64,000 bases of DNA, from assembly GCF_026262505.1 (NCBI RefSeq), contig NC_067206.1:6786879-6850878 (forward strand). The letters are read 5' to 3'. Shown piece after piece: positions 20,018 through 28,766 of this stretch. This stretch comes from Trichomonas vaginalis G3. Its lineage: Eukaryota > Parabasalia > Trichomonadida > Trichomonadidae. The number at the start of each line of letters is the position of its first letter. Within the stretch, counting starts at the first letter, position 1. The translations under genes were made by a program, and so were the position numbers. Under the pieces are notes generated by a model. The model was not told where the DNA came from, did no database searches, and saw only the letters and a list, made by a program, of their open reading frames with translations.

Positions 20018-20815
20018 TCATAATATTCTCTGTATACTTTCTTCTATTTTTACGAACACGAATGCGAGTACCTTCGAGTTCCCATTGTTGTCATAGTCAA
20101 TAGTATTTTCATATGGGTCGCGTTTAGGTATTTCTATTTTTACTTTGTCACCTTTCTGAAGTTTGAAGCCTGGCATTCTTCTTGTTTGTCTTCTTTTGAC
20201 TAAACTATTAAATATATAGTCTTTCTCTAAGTCAGGGTTGTTTTTCATTTCTTCAGGGGAGTGGTTTCCCCAAACCTTTTTGTTTACGGCTATTGTAAAT
20301 ATTTAAAACTTGTCTCATCTTTGCCATGGAGAAATGTCTATACTTGTCGTCATATGACATTTCATCTACCTCGCCGCCTTGTGGTTGGTTTAAGTCTCTT
20401 AAGATTTTTATACAATGTCAATGACACCAAGAGCAGAATGGTTTTGGTCGACAATGAAATATTGGTTTACATTTTTTGAACGCAGATAGTTTTTAATATC
20501 GTCTGATTTGAAAGAACTTTCACAGTCAGATGTCAGTTTTTGTTGGATGGTATTTGTCAACGAATATTGTCAAAGCAGTTTTCACATCTAAATATTTTTG
20601 GACCATAATGGTAATGGCTTCACAGTATCTTGTGTTTTGACCAAAAATATTAGCCAGTATGGTGGTCCATCTTCTCTATACCTCGGAATGTTTTCCAAGA
20701 TATCCATAAACCAAGCATTTGGTGTTGAACTAAAGATTTTTACCATGAGTGCTTTCTTTGTCGCTTTAGAAACATACGGGTCCTTGTTTGAATTCGTCAT
20801 TTTTAACCCATAAAG
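20018..20815 (-). pseudogene. rve-family integrase, broken
   Basis: Fragments on the minus strand read like a retroviral-type integrase of Polintons: a core part containing NAWFMDILEN and YWLIF, and a C-terminal part with KLQKGDKVKIEIPK, an SH3-like DNA-binding end. The gene is broken in several places and is treated as a fossil. In intact relatives this enzyme inserts the element and produces the short target duplication. Confidence 0.75.
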
Positions 20816-20817
20816 AA

Positions 20818-21081
20818 ATGGGTTTATTTGGCGCATTAGCAGGAGTCGCATCTAGATTTTTACCCGCAGTGGGAACAATAGCCAGAGGTGTATTTGGAGT
20901 TGGAAGGAAGATTTTGAGTACGTTAGGTATACTTAAAGAGAAAGCACAACCTATTATACAAACTGTACAGAAAGGTTGGGATGTAGCACGAGATGCAGCA
21001 AATCTTATTCCAAATCCTGAAACAAGAGGAAAAGTTCAAGGATGGATGGACAATGTAGGAAGACAAGCAGGAAACTACTAA
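20818..21081 (+). CDS. Second small membrane-active-looking protein
   Basis: 87 residues start at the ATG at 20,818, 14 nt after ATTTTTA. The N-terminus (MGLFGALAGVASRF) is a hydrophobic, glycine-rich helix of the kind that inserts into membranes, and a second amphipathic segment ends near WMDNVGRQAGNY. It resembles in style the 17,450 protein and adenovirus-type lytic factors. The downstream DNA to about 21,219 is related low-complexity coding-like sequence, so the gene may have been longer and may be broken. Confidence 0.55.
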   Translation: MGLFGALAGVASRFLPAVGTIARGVFGVGRKILSTLGILKEKAQPIIQTVQKGWDVARDAANLIPNPETRGKVQGWMDNVGRQAGNY

Positions 21082-21237
21082 ACAAAGCAAATGACTACTA
21101 TAACCAAGCAGGACACTATATGGACCAAGGTGAAAGATTCTTTAACAGAGGATATAACCATGCACAACAGTGGGTAAACAACAACCAACCTCAACCGCCT
21201 CAAACGTGGGGAATGTAAAGTTTTTTACTGAGATGAA

Positions 21238-21988
21238 ATGAACAATACAGCTTTGAGACAAATGGGTTCAAGATGGATTTGTCGACTTCCAGCAGTTACA
21301 CACGTGTTTGTCAAGTTCTTCCTATACCTCAGGAAGTTTTAGACCGACTTAAAAAACAACAACAACCAGTTGAAAACAAACCAAACTAAAATTTTTTTTA
21401 CTGAGATGAAATGACCGAAGAAGTTGAAACGGTAGATTTGACACCACAAACAAAAAGTTCAGAACCATTGTCAAAACCTGTCAAAAACTTACAGATGAAG
21501 AGAAAAATTCAATAATAGAAAGTGCCAGGTCTGGAAATACAAACCCTAACTATAAGTCACTTTTCATAGAAATGGAACGGCTAGTATCTCAAAAAAGAAA
21601 CAGACTCTCACAAAAAATATTGAAGTCTGAAGGAGCTTTCGAGACAACAGATGGAAAAGTTTACTTCACTGACCAACAGTTCATTATAGAACATCTCATT
21701 GACTTAGAGTCGAAATATTCTAAACTTTACAACAAACACAAAAAGTTGAAAGGAAAACAAAAACAAATGGCATATGATATTTATGAAGATGTTGACAACA
21801 CAACTGTTCCTGCAGGTGAGGTAAAGTCAGAGGAACCAAAAGTGACGAAAAACCGATAGAAGAAGAAACCAAAAACTGAAGATAAACCAAAACCAAAGTT
21901 TAGTTTGGAAACTAAACCAAGTCAACCTTCATTAGCTGGTATGGGTTGGCGTCAAAGACTTATGGCAGCAGGTGGTTATGTTAAGTAA
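21238..21988 (+). pseudogene. Two small charged proteins, broken
   Basis: Two start codons (21,238 and 21,411) each follow the same leader, a T-run with ACTGAGATGAA. The second gene encodes a Lys/Glu/Pro-rich protein with a helical middle (ERLVSQKRNRLSQKI) and a C-terminal GMGWRQRLMAAGGYVK block. Both are broken. No family is recognised. Confidence 0.5.
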
Positions 21989-22011
21989 AGAAAAAAACAT
22001 TTTTTTATTTT

Positions 22012-22135
22012 ATTCGAAATGTACGCTGAGTTTGTTGGAGAAGACCGTTGGGAAACTTGTTTGTTAGATGAGAAATATGAAATGGCATACCATTTTAAAA
22101 CAATATATTTTTACATATATTAAATGCTTCAGGTT
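22012..22135. repeat. Inverted partial copy of the 24,773-25,400 block
   Basis: The first half is the inverted counterpart of the start of the HNH-like gene region (about 25,330-25,400), and the second half is the inverted counterpart of about 24,773-24,830. It supplies the promoter motif and leader of the gene at 22,124, so part of that gene's 5' region arose through a rearrangement within the element. Confidence 0.75.
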
Positions 22136-22972
22136 GAAAAACAAAGAACAAAAGTAGCAGATACAAAACCGTTAGACTATATCTTTACAAATGCTGGTAG
22201 GACAATATCAGATGAAGAAATTTCATCCCGAACATACAGGTTTGACTATCCAATTCGTTGGCTTCAAAGTCCTTCAGATGCAAAGGCAATAGGATTTAGA
22301 AGAGTTTTGTTTTCAAATAGAACTAACGCGTTTATGTTCGCAGTATATTTTCATGGGCAGTATAAAGGTTCTGATGGTCTAATAGACAAATTTGACGAAA
22401 TGAAAATCTTTACAATTCGTTCAGACGAAAGTCTTGAGAAAACTCTAAATGACTTTCAAACTCAAATGAACAAATATTATTGGGAATTTCAAGAAAAATA
22501 CGACTCTTTACTAAATGGAACATACTATCTGAAACTAGAATATGACAAGATGAACTCCACCGTTTCATTTCAAAAGATTGAAATTAACCCTCCAAGAGAT
22601 ACAGAGTTTTTATTTTGGGGAGTAGACAAACGTTCTTGGGCACAATTTCTTCGGTTACTAAACCAGAACGAACCATTACCACCAGATGGTCCATTTAAAT
22701 TTATACTTCCACCAGCAGATTTGACAGTTTATAGAAACGTGTTTGACCCTCAAAATGTTATGTGTCATGCAAGTTTCAGTTCAAGCAACAATAGTTTTCT
22801 ATGTATTGGTAAGGACTTTTATGACTTTGCTTCTAAATTCTACGAACCACCTAGTAACAGTTTCTCTGACTTTCAAGTTTGGTTCACAACAAATGGTGTG
22901 CAGCATATAATACCATTGTACTATGACTTTTATCTCGAATTGTCTTTCATATACAACTACGGAAAGTGCTGA
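22124..22972 (+). CDS. Conserved element protein A2, 282 aa, virion candidate
   Basis: Complete frame and clear paralogue of 17,697-18,545, of equal length and alignable end to end (shared TKPLD, YRFDYP, FRRV or FRRI, FYEPPS or LYEPPS, SDFQVWFTT, ELSFIYNY). The motif ATTTTTA ends 11 nt before the ATG. The pair has diverged strongly in the middle, as expected for surface-exposed parts. No family is recognised; a virion structural role is inferred from context. Confidence 0.75.
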   Translation: MLQVEKQRTKVADTKPLDYIFTNAGRTISDEEISSRTYRFDYPIRWLQSPSDAKAIGFRRVLFSNRTNAFMFAVYFHGQYKGSDGLIDKFDEMKIFTIRSDESLEKTLNDFQTQMNKYYWEFQEKYDSLLNGTYYLKLEYDKMNSTVSFQKIEINPPRDTEFLFWGVDKRSWAQFLRLLNQNEPLPPDGPFKFILPPADLTVYRNVFDPQNVMCHASFSSSNNSFLCIGKDFYDFASKFYEPPSNSFSDFQVWFTTNGVQHIIPLYYDFYLELSFIYNYGKC

Positions 22973-22981
22973 AAAAGTATT

Positions 22982-23575
22982 GAAAAATATATTTTAGGGT
23001 AGATGGGTATATCTAACCTCTTTTCTAACCTCTTTTCTACCCTCTTGAATTTTCATGAATTTCATCGTAAATGTTTTGTCGAAACTTCTTCGTAATGAGT
23101 GTAAATGACCCAAAAATATATTTTAGGGTAGATGGGTATATCTAACCTCTTTTCTAACCTCTTTTCTACCCTCTTGAATTTTCATGAATTTCATCGTAAA
23201 TGTTTTGTCGAAACTTCTTCGTAATGAGTGTAAATGACCCAAAAATAATGTTTAGGGTAGATGGGTATATCTAACCTCTTTTCTAACCTCTTTTCTACCC
23301 TCTTGAATTTTCATGAATTTCATCGTAAATGTTTTGTCGAAACTTCTTCGTAATGAGTGTAATGACCCAAAAATAATGTTTAGGTAGATGGGTATATCTA
23401 ACCTCTTTTCTAACCTCTTTCTACCCTCTTGAATTTTCATGAATTTCATCGTAAATGTTTTGTCGAAACTTCTTCGTAATGAGTGTAAATGACCCAAAAA
23501 TAATGTTTAGGGTAGATGGGTATATCTAACCTCTTTTCTAACCTCTTTTCTACCCTCTTGAATTTTCATGAATTT
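22982..23575. repeat. Minisatellite R1, five units of about 118 bp
   Basis: Each unit holds TTAGGGTAGATGGGTATATC, then CTAACCTCTTTT twice, TACCCTCTTGAATTTTCATG, and a spacer with CGTAAATGTTTTGTCG. Units differ by a few bases. The same core appears inverted at 24,582-24,655 and 25,440-25,720 and in large arrays at 38,460-39,395. Confidence 0.9.
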
Positions 23576-23636
23576 TCCCGAAATAAAAAATAAAACTAAC
23601 TTTATTTTTTTATTTTTTTTATTTTGTATAAAAGAT

Positions 23637-24284
23637 ATGATTTCAACAATCGGCACAACAACAATTCAAACAACAACAGCACCAAACTCTTTAGTCATGA
23701 ACCCAACTTCAATGTTAGTAGAGATGAAAAGCTTCATTCCTTCTTCATATACTTTTGAAACAGAAATCCAGAAGATAAAGCAAGAACTTTTAACATCTAA
23801 TTTAAACTGTAGTGCGAAAGATGAAACAAATGAACAGTATCTTTATGAAATGCAGGACATTATTGACCATTTGCCTAAACTACCTGAAATCCAACAACAA
23901 AAACTCACTATTCCTGAATTCGACGAAATTGAAGTCAAAGCAACTGACTCAGTAGAAATAAAGAAGTTCATACGAAAGGTAAATTATGAATTCCTTGGTT
24001 TTCATTGCAACCATAAAGTTATGGACAAAGATTGCGACATGGTATATAAGAATGTTTCTGACCTTTACAAAACCCGGGAGTTTAAGACCTACGACAACTT
24101 TGTTTCGTTAGTTGCTGAATGTGTATGGCAGATAAGAGATAAAGATAGAAGAGGTAAGGTATGGAATGAACAGATAAAACCCGCAACTTTTGAGTTAAAG
24201 AGAGCAATTGACGCCTTAGTCATACTAGCAGGTAAGGTTTCAGAATATAACGCAAAAATGAACCCACAATGTTCTAAAATGTAA
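23637..24284 (+). CDS. Hypothetical element protein, 215 aa
   Basis: The start is placed at the ATG at 23,637 (MISTIGTTTIQTT), right after a T-rich leader, although the frame is open from 23,568. The N-terminus is Thr-rich, then the protein is charged and helical. A Cys/His cluster (FHCNHKVMDKDCD) could bind metal. The family is not recognised. It sits in the R1-flanked block with the next small gene, 7 bp downstream, suggesting joint transcription. Confidence 0.6.
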   Translation: MISTIGTTTIQTTTAPNSLVMNPTSMLVEMKSFIPSSYTFETEIQKIKQELLTSNLNCSAKDETNEQYLYEMQDIIDHLPKLPEIQQQKLTIPEFDEIEVKATDSVEIKKFIRKVNYEFLGFHCNHKVMDKDCDMVYKNVSDLYKTREFKTYDNFVSLVAECVWQIRDKDRRGKVWNEQIKPATFELKRAIDALVILAGKVSEYNAKMNPQCSKM

Positions 24285-24291
24285 AGCAGCA

Positions 24292-24567
24292 ATGAGGAAA
24301 TATAACTACTCCGTCAAAGAGATAGAACGTATGAGAAACGACTATGCAGACTTAAAGAAAGAAGCAGAAAACCAGCAGAAGATAAAAATGGACATGTTAG
24401 CATTTCTGAACAAAAACTATCCAACAGCAGAAGATTTCCTTCTATCTGACGTCAAGAAGAAGTATAAAGAAACTTTCGGTATCGTTAAAACATTCGATGT
24501 ACTAAAAAAGAAATTGAAGCTACGAAACTGTTTAGAGTCTCACGAATTCATAACGTTTACCATGTAA
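24292..24567 (+). CDS. Small helical protein, 91 aa
   Basis: Complete frame of charged helices (VKEIERMRNDYADLKKEAE), probably a coiled coil. It starts 7 bp after the previous stop, so the two likely form one transcription unit. No family is recognised. Confidence 0.55.
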   Translation: MRKYNYSVKEIERMRNDYADLKKEAENQQKIKMDMLAFLNKNYPTAEDFLLSDVKKKYKETFGIVKTFDVLKKKLKLRNCLESHEFITFTM

Positions 24568-24581
24568 AACGCTTATAAAAT

Positions 24582-24655
24582 AACTGGGGTAGAAAAGAGG
24601 TTAGATATCGGGTTAGATCTACCCATCTACCCTAAAATATATTTTTGCTGAATTC
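24582..24655. repeat. R1-type repeat, inverted partial unit
   Basis: It contains GGGTAGAAAAGAGGTTAGAT and CTACCCATCTACCCTAAAAT, the reverse orientation of the R1 unit at 22,982. Confidence 0.8.
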
Positions 24656-24810
24656 AGCAACAAAATGAACGAGGTCAGGATGTATGTTGCTGAATTCATT
24701 CATAACACCCTTTGTAAGCTCATAAAATGCTTGTTTTGAGGTCGAGCCACTTTTGGCTCCACCGTATTCTTTCAACCTGAAGCATTTAATATATGTAAAA
24801 ATATATTGTT

Positions 24811-25122
24811 TTAAAATGGTATGCCATATAGCTTCTTGAATTTGTTAAGAAGTATTCGAACGTATTTTCCATCTGTATCTATAGTGTTTACATAAGCATA
24901 GCCCGCCTTAGTAAAATATACTTGTAATTTCCTATAGTTTACGCCGGTATAAAAGTAGAAAGAGTCTTGTTCTTCGCTATAGTAGTAAAACTCCAACGTA
25001 TGCTTGCCATAGTCTGTAATTTCAATTGTTTCATCTTCTAGATCGTCGACAAATTCGAATACAATATCTCTAAACACCTTTGTTCTTATTGTCAGAATAA
25101 GTGACCCAACGTAAGTTTTCAA
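24811..25122 (-). CDS. Hypothetical element protein, 103 aa
   Basis: The frame is open and the product is aromatic and acidic in the middle (EFYYYSEEQDSFYFYTG). No family is recognised. It lies just downstream of the HNH-like gene on the same strand, so the two may be co-transcribed. The exact start is uncertain. Confidence 0.5.
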   Translation of the reverse strand: MKTYVGSLILTIRTKVFRDIVFEFVDDLEDETIEITDYGKHTLEFYYYSEEQDSFYFYTGVNYRKLQVYFTKAGYAYVNTIDTDGKYVRILLNKFKKLYGIPF

Positions 25123-25155
25123 GTCTATGTCGTTTCTTATATGGTTTTATATGGT

Positions 25156-25389
25156 CTACAAAAGGTAAATTTTAGGATTCAGTATAAAATGAGTTGCAAT
25201 GACAACATGTTTAAGATAGTGTTTTCCACCCATCTTCATATCAGCATATCCGTCATTTCGCTCCCATTCGCTTAAAACTCTTTTTGTCTTTTTGTTTCTG
25301 ACTTCAAATGACTCACAACAGTGAATTTCATATTTCTCATCTAACAAACAAGTTTCCCAACGGTCTTCTCCAACAAACTCAGCGTACAT
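25156..25389 (-). CDS. HNH/NUMOD4-like endonuclease-type protein, short
   Basis: 77 residues. The order RWETC, YEIHCCESFEVRNKKTKR and, near the end, LKHVVIATHFILNP follows the NUMOD4 plus HNH pattern of phage-type homing endonucleases (a W, then YEVSN-like, then HRLVA-x-x-FIPNP). The final HNH catalytic part is not seen, so this is either a short DNA-binding relative or a remnant. A T-run motif lies 12 nt upstream of the ATG. Confidence 0.5.
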   Translation of the reverse strand: MYAEFVGEDRWETCLLDEKYEIHCCESFEVRNKKTKRVLSEWERNDGYADMKMGGKHYLKHVVIATHFILNPKIYLL

Positions 25390-25439
25390 TTCAAATAAAA
25401 TAAAAAAAATATATTGTTTTAAAAATAAATTGTTTTCAA

Positions 25440-25720
25440 GAGTTTTCTACGATGTTAGAAAAGAGGTGAGAAAACGTGTTAGATCTAACATTCTAACATA
25501 AACTTTATTTTTGGGTCCTTTACACTCATTACGATGAAATCATGACAAAACATATACGATGAAGTCTTGACAAAACATATACGATGAAGTCTTGACAAAA
25601 CATGTACGAAGAAGTCTTGACAAAACATGTACGATGAAATTCATGAAAATTCAAGAGGGTAGAAAAGAGGTTAGAAAAGAGGTTAGATATACCCATCTAC
25701 CCTAAACTTTATTTTTGCTG
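25440..25720. repeat. R1-type repeats, inverted orientation
   Basis: It holds AACATATACGATGAAGTCTTG-type 29-bp units in tandem (25,540-25,640) and then a full R1 core in reverse orientation (AAGAGGGTAGAAAAGAGGTT). Together with 22,982-23,575 it brackets the block of genes between as inverted repeats. Confidence 0.85.
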
Positions 25721-25934
25721 AAAAATGACCAAAATTCTGAGTAAAATGGCATAAGATTGCTTCTCTCGGAAAAACCGAGAGAAGAGATTCCGTATGAAAA
25801 TCGTGAAATTTCTCTAGACCGACTTCCTTCGGTCTTGCATAAAACTCTATGAAAATCATGAATTTCCTTAAGACAGAAAAAATAAAGTTAGTTTTTTATA
25901 AAATATTTTTTTTATTTTGTATGTAAGAACAGAA

Positions 25935-26547
25935 ATGTTAAACATTGAGTTTGAAACAGTTAGAAAGATAGACAATGACACCAAATTGGTTAGAATTGGT
26001 GATTTAAACGTAAGATACTCAAAGAAATACAACAAATATTCTTTGTCAGACATTTTATCTCCATTTGGAAAGAAAACAAACGACTGGGTTAGAAATGCTT
26101 CAACTCAGAAAATTTTGACAAGAAATCCTGAGCTTATGATATCGGTAAGATTTCTATGGAACTACAGCATATCTTATAGACAAAAGTCTTATACCAATAG
26201 TTTTGTTATGGTTAGACCCAGTTGTTGGATATAACTTCATAACATATGGTTCATTCGACTCAGAACGTTGCAGTGAAGGCTTACTTTACATCGTTCAGAA
26301 ACCGAAGGACTTCAATACAAAGAGATATAAGATAGGAAGAACATATAATATAACTCAAAGATATGACAGTACAGTCAATAGAGTCAAGGTTGTGTTTGTT
26401 AATGATATGAGAGCTGCAGAAACAGAACTACTTGAAAAGTTTGAGAAAATGTATGGTGCTCCCACGAAAGGTAAGGAAACGTTTGAAGTAGATGAGATAG
26501 ATAAAGCTATAAAATTATTTGACGAAGTTACTGAAAAATACATGTAA
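25935..26547 (+). pseudogene. KilA-N-type / T5orf172 (GIY-YIG-like) gene, broken
   Basis: The first part (WVRNASTQKILTRNP) resembles a KilA-N-type DNA-binding domain. The second part (LLYIVQKP, YKIGRTYNITQRYDS, then MRAAETELLEKF) is a clear T5orf172/MUG113 domain, a GIY-YIG relative found in large DNA viruses and phages. The gene is broken and treated as a fossil. The leader TTTTGTATGTAAGAACAG is shared almost exactly with the KilA-N gene at 27,478. Confidence 0.7.
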
Positions 26548-26652
26548 AGCGTTTATTTTTACGCTTGACTTCAGATGGCTCAGGTAGTTCCTAACTAGCT
26601 CATTTATCTCTATAAGGTAGATTGCCTCATCTGCTGGGTCTATGTCGGTCAT

Positions 26653-27090
26653 TGTTTCAAGACAAGTCTTTTACTTTTTCAAGACAAGTCTTTTACTTTT
26701 TCAAGACAAGTCTTTTACTTTTTCAAGACAAGTCTTTTACTTTTTCAAGACAAGTCTTTTACTTTTTCAAGACAAGTCTTTACTTTTTCAAGACAAGTCT
26801 TTTACTTTTTCAAGACAAGTCTTTTACTTTTTCAAGACAAGTCTTTTACTTTTTCAAGACAAGTCTTTGACTTTTTCAAGAAATTTTTGGTGTCAAGTTC
26901 TCAAATTTGAGAACAGTGGTCTTGATTTCAGACGATACCCGTACTTTTTCAAGACAAGTCTTTTACTTTTTCAAGACAAGTCTTTTACTTTTTCAAGACA
27001 AGTCTTTTACTTTTTCAAGACAAGTCTTTTACTTTTTCAAGACAAGTCTTTTACTTTTTCAAGACAAGTCTTTTACTTTTTCAAGACAAT
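26653..27090. repeat. 22-bp iteron arrays flanking a perfect palindrome
   Basis: Two arrays of a 22-bp unit (TTTTTCAAGACAAGTCTTTT is its core) occupy about 26,653-26,880 and 26,940-27,090. Each unit contains the inverted repeat AAGAC-AA-GTCTT. Between them lies GTTCTCAAATTTGAGAAC (26,897-26,914), an exact 18-bp palindrome. The 22-bp pitch is about two helical turns. The array also produces long spurious reading frames of repeated FKTSL and FQDKS. Confidence 0.9.
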
Positions 27091-27120
27091 GTCCGACGTC
27101 AGTCAGTAAATTTTATCGTC

Positions 27121-27243
27121 CAACCTTACAAATGTAAACTTATATAGTTCTATTTTCTTCACTAGGGTCTAACACCAAAGTAGCCTTACAAATGTAAACT
27201 TATATCGTTCTATTTTCTTCACTAGGGTCTAACACCAAAGTAA
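27121..27243. repeat. Tandem duplication of about 60 bp
   Basis: CCTTACAAATGTAAACTTAT and the following 40 bp occur twice in a row with one or two differences. It lies between the iteron array and the tRNA-like sequence; no coding content is seen. Confidence 0.85.
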
Positions 27244-27283
27244 CCTATGTACATGAAATTTCACTGCATAAAAGGAAAAAACC

Positions 27284-27358
27284 TGCGCGAATCGGGATTT
27301 GAACCGAGGTCTTCGACGCCTGTAGCGAGGTAGCCCATACCACTGAGCTATGAGCCGC
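27284..27358 (-). tRNA. tRNA-like sequence, probably degenerate
   Basis: On the minus strand a 75-nt stretch contains a good A box (TAGCTCAGTGG) and B box (GGTTCAAATCC) at tRNA spacing, ends GATTCGCGCA, and is followed by TTTTTT, a Pol III terminator. The D stem pairs (GCTC with GGGC), but acceptor and anticodon stems pair poorly and the T stem looks one base short. I cannot assign an anticodon with confidence. It may be a decayed tRNA, a chimaeric tRNA-like RNA, or simply a Pol III promoter captured by the element. Confidence 0.45.
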
Positions 27359-27477
27359 TTGCATATTTTTAAGTAAAATATAGTATATTTGTCATATAGT
27401 GAAGGATGACCAAACTTAAAAAAAATAACGCTAATTTTTAAAAAAATATTTTTTTTATTTTGTATGTAAGAACAGAT

Positions 27478-28257
27478 ATGACAACAACAGAGAACACAAC
27501 AACTGCTATCGTTCATGAAGCTATAAATGAAGAATATGAGTGGGTTCAGTTTAACAAACAACTCCGTCTCATTCGTTCGGTCAAAGACGATATGTACCAA
27601 ATGCAAAGTATTTTGACAGCATGTTTTGCTCCAGATACTAAGAAACCACAAGACTGGTTTGAATTAAATAGCACTCATGAACTCCTCAGTGAGTTTGAAC
27701 ATGTAGAACTTAAAAAGATGTACCAAGACAGACAAAACTTACCATCACATCTAAAAGGTATATATGTTCATAAGTTCCTAGTTAGTTCAATAGCAATGTG
27801 GGCTTCACCTCGTTATGCAATCTACATACTTATGCTACTTGACGAACTTTGTACAAAGCAGAGAGAAGATATGATGAAAGAAGACAAAAACATACAGAAA
27901 AGAATACCACGTTCGGTACCAAAAGGTAAGGAAAAGAACTATAAGTATATGATTTATACTGAAGAGATGGAAAATGAAGAAGACAGAGATATGGTTATGT
28001 TGCATTTAGTCAGAAGAAACAACAAAGGCTTTTACGACCTTGCTAAGATTTACAAATCTGACAGAAATTGGTTCTATCGCGAAAACTTACCGATTTCAAT
28101 GACACCTAATGAAGATGTGAAACAAATAGTTCAAGATACGTTACCTCAAACACACTATGATATTAAAGGTTGTACAATTCTTACATTCAAAGAAGATTTG
28201 CCATTGTTAAAGGAAAAAATAACAGAGTATTTTGACAACTTCAAACAAGCAGAGTAA
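27478..28257 (+). CDS. KilA-N domain protein
   Basis: 260 residues from the ATG at 27,478. Residues about 20-125 fit KilA-N, the DNA-binding domain of large DNA viruses and phages, with its signature at about 97-118 (YVHKFLVSSIAMWASPRYAI). The remaining part is charged and could be an effector or second DNA-binding region. It probably binds nucleic acid and may regulate the element. It shares its leader with 25,935-26,547, and the two may be duplicates of one regulatory gene. The frame is complete. Confidence 0.75.
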   Translation: MTTTENTTTAIVHEAINEEYEWVQFNKQLRLIRSVKDDMYQMQSILTACFAPDTKKPQDWFELNSTHELLSEFEHVELKKMYQDRQNLPSHLKGIYVHKFLVSSIAMWASPRYAIYILMLLDELCTKQREDMMKEDKNIQKRIPRSVPKGKEKNYKYMIYTEEMENEEDRDMVMLHLVRRNNKGFYDLAKIYKSDRNWFYRENLPISMTPNEDVKQIVQDTLPQTHYDIKGCTILTFKEDLPLLKEKITEYFDNFKQAE

Positions 28258-28284
28258 ATGAACCATTTATTTTTCAAGCTTGAC

Positions 28285-28680
28285 TTCAGATGGCTCAAGT
28301 AGCTCAATTAGGTAAATTGCCTCGTCAAATCCTTCTGGCATTCCGAGTCCTTCCATCCGACATTCCAAGTCCTTCCTTCCGACATTCCAAGTTCTTCCCG
28401 ACAACAGGAAGAACTCTTCCTTCCGACAGGAAAAAATTTTCCTTCCAACTGGAAAAAAATTTCCTGACAACTGGAAAAAAATTTCCTGTTGTTCGTCCGT
28501 AAACCATTCAAATTTTCGAAAATTGAGAACTTTTTGGTCGAACGACAGAAAAAATTTTTCCTTCAGACAGGAAAAAAATTTCCCGACAACTGGAAAAAAA
28601 TTTCCCGACAACTGGAAAAGTTTTTCCTTCCAACAGGAAAAGTTCTTCCTTCCGACAGGACACAAACGAATGTCCGACGT
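28285..28680. repeat. Low-complexity imperfect repeat, C-rich and A-rich
   Basis: It has many diverged copies of CTTCCGACAGGAAAAA and TTTCCTGACAACTGGAAAA, often self-complementary (TTTCC with GGAAA). Frames are open on both strands because of the repeat, and none is a convincing gene. Confidence 0.8.
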
Positions 28681-28766
28681 ACCACCAACCGAGTCCATTC
28701 CAAAGCCAGAAGAACCGACAGCCCCAGCACCACAACAGACTTACTAAGACTAAACACTTACATTTT

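Noticed and set aside
22985-23000. Telomere-type repeat (TTAGGG) in R1
   Set aside because: TTTAGGGTAG occurs once per 118-bp unit and not as a short tandem telomeric run.
22982-23575. Possible CRISPR array
   Set aside because: Whole 118-bp units repeat, including the would-be spacers, so this is a minisatellite.
26622-27137. Three overlapping frames of repeated FKTSLLL, FQDKSF and FSRQVFYF
   Set aside because: They are simply the 22-bp iteron read in all three frames, since 22 is not a multiple of three and the unit contains no stop.
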